From Chrysomallon squamiferum (lineage: Eukaryota > Mollusca > Gastropoda > Neomphalida > Peltospiridae): a stretch of DNA of 64,000 bases. Under the pieces are notes generated by a model. That model was given only the letters and a program-made list of their open reading frames with translations. It did no database searches and had not been told where the DNA came from. Positions 52,816 to 64,000 of this stretch are shown in pieces; the first letter of the stretch is position 1; every line of letters begins with the position of its first letter. A program made the translations under genes and the position numbers. The stretch spans positions 4,157,887-4,221,886 of the forward strand of contig CM022666.1 in assembly GCA_012295275.1 (NCBI GenBank), given 5' to 3'.

Positions 52816-52943
52816 ACAGCATATTAATTTATTTTTGTTTTTCAGTGGACGATGGTGCTGTCTTGGATGTTCAGTTTGACAAGTTTTATCATCAGCCACC
52901 AGACGGATTTGATCCCATTATGATTGAGCAGTCACTGTTATAG
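50350..52943 (+). CDS. SPRYD7: SPRY domain-containing protein 7
   Basis: Five coding exons: 50350-50455, 50794-50910, 51326-51485, 52289-52391, 52846-52943, giving about 195 aa; human SPRYD7 is about 196. The cysteine-rich start MAECFCCFRCCWDGAGFKHI and the segments VVIVKNGRRICGTG, KAYFEIKVQSSG, WGVGLATQKCNV, RNDGSLYHD, YDHVDLNFFVNG and DDGAVLDVQFDKFYH follow the family closely. The SPRY/B30.2 fold is a protein-interaction module; the cellular role of SPRYD7 is poorly known. In exon 3 one base is missing in the AAAGGG region (about 51380-51386): the frame reading NVNVTPK must shift to continue as TESWVLRNDG. Exon phases close only if that base is restored, so an assembly error is likely. It is transcribed away from the small membrane-protein gene and converges with PCID2. 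Confidence 0.93.
50732..50788. repeat. (ATTT)n microsatellite forming the SPRYD7 intron 1 end
   Basis: About 14 ATTT units running straight into the CTAG acceptor of exon 2 (50794), so the repeat serves as the polypyrimidine tract. Confidence 0.85.
51825..51880. repeat. (AAT)n microsatellite in SPRYD7 intron 3
   Basis: About 18 AAT units. A shorter AAT array is at 51570-51600. Confidence 0.9.
52777..52814. repeat. (TA)n microsatellite in SPRYD7 intron 4
   Basis: About 19 TA units, 30 bp before the exon 5 acceptor. Confidence 0.85.
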
Positions 52944-53178
52944 ACAACACAGGTAAATCACACTGGTCTCTTGGTTGGATTGGGAAATAAATTTTCAGTC
53001 AGAGAAAGAAAGAACGCAGTGCTGGACTATGAAGGACGTTTTTGTGCATTCTTTTAGACTGAAAACGTTCATGACACTCGCAGCTTTGTGAATTTAAAAA
53101 TGTTGTGAGCACTGTCGGAATGTGAAATAGAAGAACAACCCAATATTGCTATACTTGACGTATTCGTTGTCGTCCTGT

Positions 53179-53184
53179 AATAAA
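53179..53184 (+). promoter_or_regulatory. Candidate poly(A) signal of SPRYD7
   Basis: First AATAAA after the stop codon, 236 nt downstream, in locally less AT-biased sequence. Confidence 0.45.
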
Positions 53185-53199
53185 TATAGCCGTGTCAAG

Positions 53200-55047
53200 A
53201 CAAAAATGAATCCACTGGAAAAAAAGATCCTAGGGATCTTATTTTATAGTGGATTGAATGGTAAAGAAAAAACGTACACATACTCAGTTTTTTTTTAATG
53301 TATGTTATATCCCACATCCACATGGCATACAAATATACCACACGCACTACACATATACAGAGACATGCTACAAATAAATAATTATACTCAGTTTCAGTTT
53401 CAATGCAAATTATTGAGTGACAAAATAACATTTATTTTCATGACTTTTGCATTTATTTATTTCATACAAATTTGTAGTTTAATTTTGTTGCTATAGATAT
53501 ACATTTTTTGTAGTAAATCGGTTTTCACAGCATCAGGACTAGAGTTTACACAAATAATTTTAACATGACATAGTGAATTATGTAAATATTTATATACATA
53601 TTCATATACTACTTGTATTAATAATTTTGTTTATATTTTGAAATTAATTACAGAACAGTTTACATAAGGAAGGTGATTGTTTTATTTAGATTTAATATTA
53701 CTAGTACTAATATGATTACTGCTTATACAGCTGTACTACAGCAACTACTAGTACTGTTATTACTACAACTTCTGTACAATTACTAGTATCTCTCATATTA
53801 TTAATATTTTGTTGTTGTTATTACAGGTTGTCCAAAATCTGAAAAGCTTCTAATATAAATTTTTTTAAAATACTTTCCATAAAGCTTTAGTTGTGTAATT
53901 ATGTACAAATATATTTAATTTAATATGTCTGTATATAACATTATTGTAATTTATTACTGAACATTTTCTTTATAAATAAACCCAAAGATTTTATAATAAT
54001 GGATAGTTTACAGTACTGTTACCATATATACCAACCATCCCTATTGCTATTATTATATTTATTACTACTACTACTACTGTTACTACAGCTCTGCTACTAC
54101 TTCTACTACTACTACTACCATCTAACTGTTGCTACCATTATTATGTGTAGTATAACTATTTTCAGAATTAAAAGTTTATTTAAAATAGCAAAGGAAAAAA
54201 AAAACATGGAAGCAAAATTACTATATATTATCTGTTAAAAATTTTTATTTTTAATGGTTATTATAACTGGTGAATTTTGAGTTACTCAATTTAAAGGTGC
54301 TGTTTACACAACTTTTAAAAATGTTTTGTTTATTTTTTATTTTAATAAGAGTTCACGACTGTGTATATATAATTTTTATAAAAACATACCAAAACTTAAC
54401 CCCCTCCTGAAATATGTTATTAATAGTAAATACATATGTGCATGAAAAGTTTTATGTTTTCTTGTTTATCTTTCAGAAATTTATTTTAATTTATAAAAAG
54501 ATAAATAAGTCCAGAAGTAATTGGAACTAGCTAATATTATCTATACAAAATAAATAAATTCCGTCTATATTTGCCTAAAATATTTTTTTTTTTGTTGTTG
54601 TACCTACACATTTTCATGACTATGTATCAGCATTCCTTGAATCTATTATTAACTTTAATAACAAAACATTTAAACATAGTTGTCTTTTCTTGTGTGTCAT
54701 TTTTGCTTTTTAATTTAAAAGAGACAAGTTAAGAAAAATAATTATATATTTATGTTATATTACTGCAAAATGTTTGATATGAATATTTGTAATATTGTGT
54801 AGTGTGTAGTATGCAGGTTTTTTTTACTAAATAAAAAAAAATTGTTTTATATTTGGTTATGAAAATGTTTTGAATGCATGGTTGTTGTGAGAAAAAAATG
54901 ATTACACACACACACACACACACATAATATTATATGATAAAATAAAAATATAAATTAAGTGCATAATAAGCTTTATATTTGGTTATGAAGAATTTTTAAA
55001 TGAATGGTTGTTGTGAAAAAAATATATAGAGTTATACAAACACATAC

Positions 55048-55084
<37 letters not shown>

Positions 55085-57090
55085 CATACATGTGCACATA
55101 TATATATATATATACACGTATACATACATACACAAATAAAAAATATGACACAATAAAATTAAAATAAAATTAGTGCATAATAACTTAATAAGCAGCGAAA
55201 AGTCGAATTGTTTTCATATTTTTAATAGTTGTTTTTATTTAATTCATTGAAATTGTAGAAAAAGTTTGGTTCTTGTTTGTACATGCTAGCTGTAGATCAA
55301 TTATATAAAATAAAAAAAAGGAAGAAAAATTAAAGATTTCATTATCTCTCTTCAGTAAAGGAATATAATTTATTCTTAACAGATATTTTTAATTAAAAAA
55401 CAGATAATTCCTTTAAAATAACTAAATATTTATCTGTATTGAATATTTCGACTTATTGGTCTATGTAGGATCAGATAACAAACAGGAAATAAAAACTGAC
55501 TGTCTCCTTAACTCCTAGTCCTACTCACAATCAACATATATTTTGCTGCTAAAACCTTTTGATTTTGTGTAACATAGAGACAGGGTAAGAATCATGAATT
55601 GATGTGAGCATATTATCAGATACTGGTGCAGAGTTAAGGGACTTTTTCAAAAGGCAGTAAAAATCCATTTTTATTTGATATAATTGATAATACATCAGAT
55701 GGGGGTGGGGTTGTGGACAGACAAAAATTTGATCCTTTAGTCTCTCACTTCTCAGTCAGCAAAGAGATGTAACATGTACAAAAGGCTTATGGATTTATTT
55801 ATTATTTTTATTTACAATGTTACATGTCAGATTTGTTTTTTAAATTTTTGCAGAAGAATTAGTCCATTTATATTTATTTTAAATATTGTTTACTATAATT
55901 ATACAATAAAGTATAAACATTCTTTTGTTTGTTGGTTTTCTTTTCAAGTAAGAAATATTTATTTTGATTAATGTGATTGTTTTAAGATGAAAGATGAGTC
56001 AAAGATTCATCTTTAAAAATGAAAAACTGAAAAAGTCCTTTTAAAGAATAAATATTAAAAACAAACAAAAATTGAAAATGAAAGATGGTATTAAAAATAT
56101 TTTATTTAATGAAACTTGAGACGTATTTATTTTTGTAAAACAACTTTTTTAAGTTGAAAGACAAGTCAAAAATCCAATCTTTAAAGATTTTACTTTTCTA
56201 AAATGAAAATATTGTAAATATTGAAGAATAAGTATTTTTTAAACATAGGAAGAAATGTAATATATTTCATTTAATGGATAACAACAATTCTAATTTAAAG
56301 GCTAAACCTATTGCTTGTCATATTTTTTTCTCTTTGAAATCAATTAAATTACAATGACACCTTTTTCAGATTTTGTAACATAGTTACTTTCACTGATTCA
56401 CGTGATAAATATTTTGAAAAAATGATTTTAATTTACTTTACTGATAGATTGTTTCCTTGTATTTATTAATTTATAATTTAATTAGTTTTAAATTAGAAAT
56501 GTTTTATTAACTTTTTTTGTTTAACTCTTTTTTTTTCACTTGCAATAGATTTACAATTTATTTTAATTTGACCTTTATTGTATTTTTCTTTCACTTTTTT
56601 ATTTTTAAATGTTTTAATCTGAATATTAAAAAAATAATTAACTATAATAATAAAACATTTATTTAACATCCATAGTTAAATTTACACGACTGACATGGTT
56701 TGTTCAGACACAAACTCCTGTAAATCTTCCAGAAACAATTAACAAAATATTTAATTAACTTAACTCTGTTTTGGGAAAACCAGCAATTTTATTATGTTTA
56801 GTAATTCAGTCATCAACTGAAATGATTTTTCTTGACATTAAACTGTAATTAACAGAATAAGGAGCCATGAAACAGCAAAAAAACAACAAAAGAAGTTTTT
56901 TTTCGATTGTCAAATTATTTATATTTTTCTATTCACAATTGGTCCTGCCTTCACAGTCCACTATGTAAATCTATCTTGTTTCTGAAATGACAATACAATG
57001 ATGGTAATTTGATGTTTAAAATTATGATATAATTTTTTTGAGACTATCATCATTTTTCTTAAAATATTAATATGTATATATTTTATAATA
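53200..57090. other. Intergenic region between convergent SPRYD7 and PCID2
   Basis: AT-rich sequence with a CTACTA-rich patch at 53700-54120, (CA)n at 54906-54923 and TA/CATA runs at 55040-55130. No exon or RNA gene recognised. Confidence 0.6.
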
Positions 57091-57680
57091 TGAAACTGAA
57101 TCAATCCTTTGTAATATGAAATTGAACCAATCCTTTGTAATATGAAATTGAACCAATCCTTTATGATATGAACTGAATCAATCGTTTGTAATAAGAAACT
57201 GAATCAGTCCTTTGTAATATGAATTTGAATCAATCCTTCACAATACAGATGATTAAAGGATCCTTTTTAACAGGCAGGTTGAGAGAATTATTCATAATGA
57301 GATTGAATGATTTAACGAAAATATCATTTAATATGTGGATTTAAAGAACCCTTAACTATCTGTAGACTGAATAATGCTTTCACAGTATGGAGACTACTAA
57401 ATGAATCCTTGGCAGTTTGGAATAGAAATAAATCCACAATATGTTGATGATAAGATGGCTGAAAAAATCCTTCAGAATTTGCAGACTGAATAAATCCTTC
57501 ACAGTTTGGATGTAGGATGAATCTTCAATATTTTTGAGGTTGAATAAATCCTTCACAATTTAGTGGTTGAATAATTTAATCCTTCACAATTTAGAGGTTG
57601 AATGTTTTAATCCTTCACTAAATGGAAAAATAATGAATCCTTTCCACTGTTTGGAGCCTGAATCAATCCCTCAAGTTGAA
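57090..57680. repeat. Degenerate ~25-bp minisatellite 3' of PCID2
   Basis: Successive variants of TTTGTAATATGAAATTGAA followed by CCAATCC, drifting after 57240 into CTTCACAATTTAGAGGTTGAATAAATC forms. About 20 units over 590 bp, ending about 140 bp from the PCID2 stop codon. Confidence 0.75.
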
Positions 57681-57816
57681 GAAATTATTAATTTTTCAGT
57701 GTTTTAACGTAAATATGTTTTTTTCAGCTGTGATCTCTGGCAGTGAATTTAGTGTTATAGGATGATAATGATGATGATGATAAGGATGATGATGATGATG
57801 GCAGTGGATTTCTCTG

Positions 57817-60800
57817 CTACAGAACAGAGGACAGAACTGGGAAAGGATTCTGTTTGCTGACCACAAGTTTCTGATGCTGATGAGAAATGTAACCTTTTAT
57901 CTTGTTCTGAAAGTGAAACAAATTACATGTGTGTCAAAAATAATAATATTTAAAGGAATTTATAATAATATCAAAGATTCGTTATTGTTTCACATAACAA
58001 AAAAACAGTATAAAATAATGTATAATAGTGAGTAATATGGATAAAAAAATATAAATAAAATTGTATATTTTATTACCAAAATAATGAAAAGATTATGAAG
58101 CATAACTATTATCTATTCATACCAAGATCTAAGATTCTAAATAAAATATACATATTTACCTCATAAATTAAATTTGCTATAATGCATTGTGTTTCGTCAT
58201 CATCAATTTCTTCCATCTTAACAAAAGAACAACAATAAAATTAATAAAATTTAATATAAATATCACTGCTCTGAACTGTTTCATAACAAGGGTTAAATCT
58301 CTGAATTACTATATTCTTCCATCTGAAAGAAACACAAAAAGAACAGAACAAAACAAATAAATAATAACACACAACATAATATATATAATTTAATAATTTA
58401 AATATCTAAAAATCCCTGTCTCTGAACTCCAAACAGTCATAAAATATAAAAGTTTCAATATTTTAAATGTTTAGATATTATAAAAAATATGTAATTACTT
58501 TTTTAATTTTTTTAATTTTTTTAATGATGTTTGACTGACTCAGAAAAGTCGCATTTTAACTATTTTTGCTATGGGATGCACCTAAAAAATGTCAAGGGTC
58601 TTTCAGCTTTTCAAAAATATAAATCAGATAAATTTTTTGAAAAATTAAATAACAAAACCAAATATGAATGTAAAACTATATATTCTTTTTTTTTGAAGAT
58701 GAGAAAAGAAACACAAACACACAGAAAACAGACACATAACAAATAAATAGACAAACACTAAAAATATAATATATAAACAACATTTATATGTTTTATACAT
58801 AAATAAATCATTAATATCCAAAAATATTTTGTAAAATAACGGCTAAATATAAAAATAAGGTCTCCATAGAGGTAGATAAAAGAGAATTTTTTTTTTCCCT
58901 ATATTTTAACATGTAAACTGGTCTAAAAATAGTGACGGTGCCTAGAATCTACAGTCGACTTACAATACGTATATATAAAAAATAAATAATTTTATTTTTA
59001 ATATCAACTATATATTTTATTTTTTTTAATATCAACTGAAAAAAAAAAAAAAAAGAAATTATTTTACCTCCATTAGATTCAAAGCTGCTGTGAACTGATC
59101 AATAGGTAACAGGTGAGTTTTGTTGTTAATCAAATAACTGAAAAGAATAATAATATTAAAAAAATCTATTTAATTAAAATTGATTTTCATTACGTTTCTG
59201 TATATCTGGCTAAAATAACCAGCAAGTCCTTGTAGGAAACAAAAATTTAATTTATCAGGAAATTAAACTGAACAAATATTATGAAAGGATTAAATATAAT
59301 TAAAAAAGAAAAAGAAAAAAGAAATAAAACTTATATCATTTTCTTCATATTTAGTATTAAATAGATGTAAGAGTTACTCACACTTTTTTGAAAAGATTTC
59401 TGTAAGTAATGACTTTCAGTTTCTCCAGAATGAGATAGATTCCACACTTTATAAAGAAAGCTTCATTTTTCTGCAGGGAATTGTTCAGTTGGAGTAGATT
59501 GCCTGAACTTAAAATATAAAAAATTGAAAAAAAATTAATTATTATTAAATCAGTCACATTCCCTGTTATCTAAAGACATTGGTGGTTTATATTAAGAATA
59601 TAAAATAAGTTTAAAAAAATAAATAAATAAACAAATGAAAAAATAATAAAAGAAATTGAATATGAAGGTATTGGATGTTTATGAAGTAATAACAGATAAT
59701 TTTAACATATTAAAAATGTAAAATTAGTATAAAATAATATGTAATAATCAAGACTAAATAATGAAAGATAAAAAAAAAAAAACAACAACAAACAAACAAA
59801 CAGAAAAAAAAGCTTCTTTTGATTATTAAGTGATGGACAAAAAAACACAAAAAATATAACACACCATGTTTAATTACTTACAAAAATAAATTTGTACCAA
59901 GTACAGACAGTTCTTTTTAAGACAGTAATAAATATTGACAACGGCAATATTTATGATGATGATAATAAGAACAATAATGATATATATTAATTAATTAATA
60001 ATATTAATAATAATAAAACCATTTTGAAATAAATAATTTAAAAAAATATTGAAAATTTGTTTACCTGACAGCTTTTGTGACATCTGCAAATTGAAGTAAA
60101 TCATATTTTTTCAACAGTGACATTTTTGGCATATGACCCTAAAAAAATAACACATTTAAAGTTATTTGTTGTCATTCTTTTTACCTGTGAAATACAATTA
60201 TATGTTTACATACATTATTTAAAGAAAAAATAATTAAAATGTGTTGATGAGAATAGATATACTGCTTTATTCTTAGTTTTTAGCTATTTTGAATCTGAAG
60301 AATTTTATATTAATAATTTATATGTAAGTAATAAAATTTAGGAATTTTGAAAGTAAATGATGAATTATTATTTTAATATTAGAAATTTACATAAAAGACA
60401 GAAAATTTATCTGAGTTTAAAAGTTTAAAAAAAGAAATGAACATATTTTTATAAAATAAAAACTGTAAAACTGCTGCCACTATTTTTAATGACATTTTCA
60501 CAGTTTATAAATTATATAATACCTGTATAATTAAACATTATTATTAATAGGTTACAGTTATAATTTTTTAAAACATACCAGTAACATTTTCACTGGAATG
60601 AGATATATCAGAATCAGTCGTTTATTCTTCCTCGATGCCTTGTGACACCTCTCAAAGGCAAACATTAAGTATTCCTCCGCTGAAAAAAATAGTTCACTAT
60701 ATCATTTAATGCTTTAACAATACATTCACTATATGTGTATAAATATACATTTCTTGTATTACATGGATTATGGACCATTTTGCAATGATCTAACTTTTCA

Positions 60801-60953
60801 ATGCCTCTGTATGTACAATTTAATCTCATTTTTACATTTCTAAAATTAGTTGTTTTTGTAAAGTACATGTGTTTTGAATAGTACTGTCTAATTCAGTATT
60901 TGAGACATAATGCACAGACTGGTCTAAATCACACATATTTCTTATTAAGATAA

Positions 60954-60985
<32 letters not shown>

Positions 60986-63657
60986 GAATCAACAACAGTA
61001 ATTAATATTAACAAAATAATAAAAATGGGAAGCAAAGATATAAATGGTAATTTTAAAATCTCAGAATTGCAAAAAAAATGCAAAAACTGAAGAAAAATAA
61101 TTTAAAATAAATAAATAAATAACTAAATAATTTATTAAATAAATGTAAAAAAAAAATTAATAAATAATTTATACAAATAAAAAAATAAAATAAATGCTCT
61201 TACCACTTTTAAAATCACTGTCAAACATTGCTTTTCTTCCAACGTAGTATCTGAAAAGTATGTTATTTTTTAATACTTTATTTATAATTAAACAATACAC
61301 GAAGGACCTGTTAGTCTACCTTATTAACAAACTAAATCACTGTCTCTATCAACTGCTTCCAGCAACTCTTTCTTTTTTATTAAAAAAATAATTTGAATTT
61401 TATCTTTTTAATTTAGAAAAAAAAAAGGAGGTAAGTTTGCAGATATAAACATAAAAATAAATAAAGTTAAGATTTTAAGTAGGTTTTTTTTTAATTTTTT
61501 TTTTTTAATTGTATTATAATTAATAATGAAATAAACATCAGATAGGCCATAAATAATTGAAAAATTTTTTTTTTTTTCTTTTATGTATTAAATAAAAGTA
61601 ATTAATTAATAAAAATAAATGAAAAAATAAAATAAAACAATTTTTTTTATTTTTGTTATATATTAATAAAAATAAATGAATAAATAAAATAAAACAAATT
61701 TCTTTGTTTCTGTTACACATTAATTAAAATTAATTTATAATGCTAAATAATTCAGATTGTGTTAATAGTAAGTTTTAATTTTTTAATTATCTCACCTGAA
61801 AGTAATTAGCTGCGACAGAGAAAACTTGTCCTTTATGACAAGACTGTCAATGGCTCTAATCAGAGGTTTACACAAGTGTAACTTATTTATCTAAAATAAA
61901 ATAATTTTAAAAATTATTACCAATATTTACAAAAAATAAAAGAACCCACTAATATTAAACATATGTTTATTAATAACTGAATATCATAAGTAAATTTTTT
62001 ATTTATGAACAATAATACAATGGTTTGAATAAAAAGTTCAGATTATTAATAAAACATTTTTTTTAAAAATTAAAATAAATGAATTAATAAAAAAATTAAT
62101 AAAAAATAAAAAATGCATTTTAAAACAAATTCTCATAAAAATTACAACAATAAACAGAAGATAGTCTTTGTCATAAATTAAAAAATGATAAAGAATATTT
62201 TATATATCTCATTTTATTTTGTCCTTAGAATTTTTATAACTATTTAGGCTTCATTTCCAATGTAAAAAATACATTGGAAAAATAAGAAAGATCCATTACG
62301 GTTTAGCAAGAACAAAGAAAAGAAAAGTTTTGTTTGGTTTTTTACCTTAAAATAGATTTTAAACAACTGGTTGACAATATTCAGCATTCCCCATTTCTTT
62401 GACTCTTCTATAGCAGCTCGGCTGTAAGTAAAATTTCATTATTAAATTTTATTAACATTATTCTGACATTAAATATTTAACATTTTACAAAAATATATAA
62501 TAAAAATAAAAAATAAATAAATAATAAACAGAGTCTGAGGCAAGATTTTAATGGAATTTTCAAGAAACTATGCCAAACCAAAAAAAAATTAAAAATAAAA
62601 TAAAAATAATAATAAAGACAATCCTAATGTATATGAAGGAATATATCATTATAAATCTTATATACAGTATCATCTCTCAACAAGGAAATAAATTCAACAT
62701 ATGGATTATTTATCTATGAAACATTAAAATTTTATACATACTCACATGTATGTCTGTAATTAGGAGAACAATTTAATTAAATTGTAATTTAATTAATCCC
62801 ATTAAACATGTAAATTTATGGACTTTTCATCTGCAATGCATTACATTTTATACATACCTACATACATAATTGTAATAATGAAAATAATTGATTAAATATT
62901 TATATTAAAAAAAAATTTAATAAATATTTTACTTGTCGCTGGCACAAACTCTGAAACACCCCATGAGCAGTTCTGCAGCTTTCTCCAGTCTCTCTCCTGG
63001 TTTACCAATTCCTTTCTTACATGCCTGAATATCTGCCTGCAGTTTTAAAAACAACATAAAACAGCATTTGGAATAAACAGTTGACTTGTAAAAAGATAAT
63101 AGAAATACTGTTCCAAAGTTCAAGTTAATCTAAATTTAAAAAATATTTTTTGAACTAGCAAAGTGCGAAAATAAAATTGATTAAAGATATAGATTAAGGA
63201 AAATTATAAATTGTTTGGAAGTTCAGCAGATTTGTGAAAATATTAATAACACAATGATCAAACAATTCTGAACATTGTGAAAATAAAATTGGTATCTGAA
63301 TGAAAAATAAACAGCTTTACAAAAACAAACAGCATACTAAAAGAGTAAAAGATTTTTATTTTTAATTAGTAACTTCTAATTATCTTTTACCTGTTGATAA
63401 GAAAACAAAAGAATATAAGTTAATAGCTTTTCTAAAAGAAAATTTAAACTATTTAAAATATGACAATGATGTTAACTTGTTTATTATTTGACAATGCTGT
63501 ACACTAACAAGATAATAAAATATCTTTTAGAAATAACTGTTAATTAAAAAATAAGCAGTTAACAATATTTTTCAATGCTCACACTATTTGCAATAAGTCT
63601 GAGATCAAGACAGACGGAAAACAGGACAGTGAGACACCAGTTTTCATCTTTTTGACT
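57817..63657 (-). CDS. PCID2: PCI domain-containing protein 2 (TREX-2 subunit), 5' end outside window
   Basis: Eleven minus-strand exons in order: 63657-63583, 63036-62933, 62421-62346, 61890-61796, 61250-61204, 60679-60579, 60138-60065, 59507-59382, 59137-59068, 58216-58160, 57906-57817. All have GT-AG borders and compatible phases, encoding about 304 residues; the human protein is 399, so the N-terminal ~90 residues are beyond 64000. Matching segments are [85 protein letters not shown] (start of the PCI winged helix) and the tail [23 protein letters not shown]2 (yeast Thp1) pairs with GANP/Sac3 and DSS1 at nuclear pores in mRNA export. No frame damage was seen. Confidence 0.95.
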
Positions 63658-64000
63658 CTGAAATATCTTAGTGAATGCTGTTCTCAAGTTAAAGATTTAT
63701 AAAAAGTTTTTTCAAAATTAATTAAGAATTTAAAATAATAAAAGAAATATTGTTTATCCGTTTTATCTGAAACTGAAATTTAAAAAGAAAATTAGATTAT
63801 TTGAATGGTACTAACGAACTTAAAATACACATCAATTCACTTTAACTAACAGTTTTAATCATACAAAATTTTAGTTTATCTTCTTACATGTTAACCATAA
63901 ATAGTTTATAATTAACAGCATACAAAATCAAAAAATATATTGTTATATGATAATGATATTTTATACCAACAAATCAAACAAAATGTAGAATATATTTTTA

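Overview
The window is animal nuclear DNA: very AT-rich, full of microsatellites, with GT-AG introns of a few hundred bp to about 5 kb. Gene structures and protein similarities suggest a non-vertebrate bilaterian, most plausibly a lophotrochozoan such as a mollusc. That assignment is inferred, because no species-specific marker is visible.

Layout. (1) 86 to about 17,240: a tandem array of four ~4.4 kb units. Each carries one intronless minus-strand gene for an FkbM-family, SAM-dependent methyltransferase with a single N-terminal membrane anchor. Copies B (5671-6654) and C (10043-11026) are intact and nearly identical. Copies A and D carry 1-nt homopolymer insertions. (2) About 17,270-18,620: a FLYWCH zinc-finger remnant that looks inserted into the end of the last unit. 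(3) 20,587-24,649 (+): a five-exon SLC19-family (thiamine/folate type) transporter. (4) 24,650-32,270: gene-poor DNA with SINE-like and MITE-like remnants. (5) 32,271-44,528 (-): a complete eleven-exon DNAJC3/p58IPK gene (484 aa), with an exact ER-stress response element just upstream. (6) 46,505-48,196 (-): an unrecognised small single-pass membrane protein whose introns hold very large (AGT)n and (CT)n arrays. (7) 50,350-52,943 (+): SPRYD7 in five exons. (8) 57,817-63,657 (-): the 3' eleven exons of PCID2, a TREX-2 mRNA-export subunit; its 5' end lies beyond the window.

The genes do not form a pathway. DNAJC3, SPRYD7 and PCID2 are unrelated in function, but all three human orthologues are on chromosome 13, so their closeness here looks like retained ancestral linkage. 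The most unusual block is the methyltransferase array. It is a mosaic showing a recent 4,372-bp duplication, and each unit repeats a conserved inverted-repeat module (with a CRE palindrome in three units), a 3' hairpin and a TATA motif. SLC19A and SPRYD7 each lack exactly one coding base, and copies A and D have homopolymer insertions. Consensus-sequence error is therefore a serious alternative to pseudogenisation.
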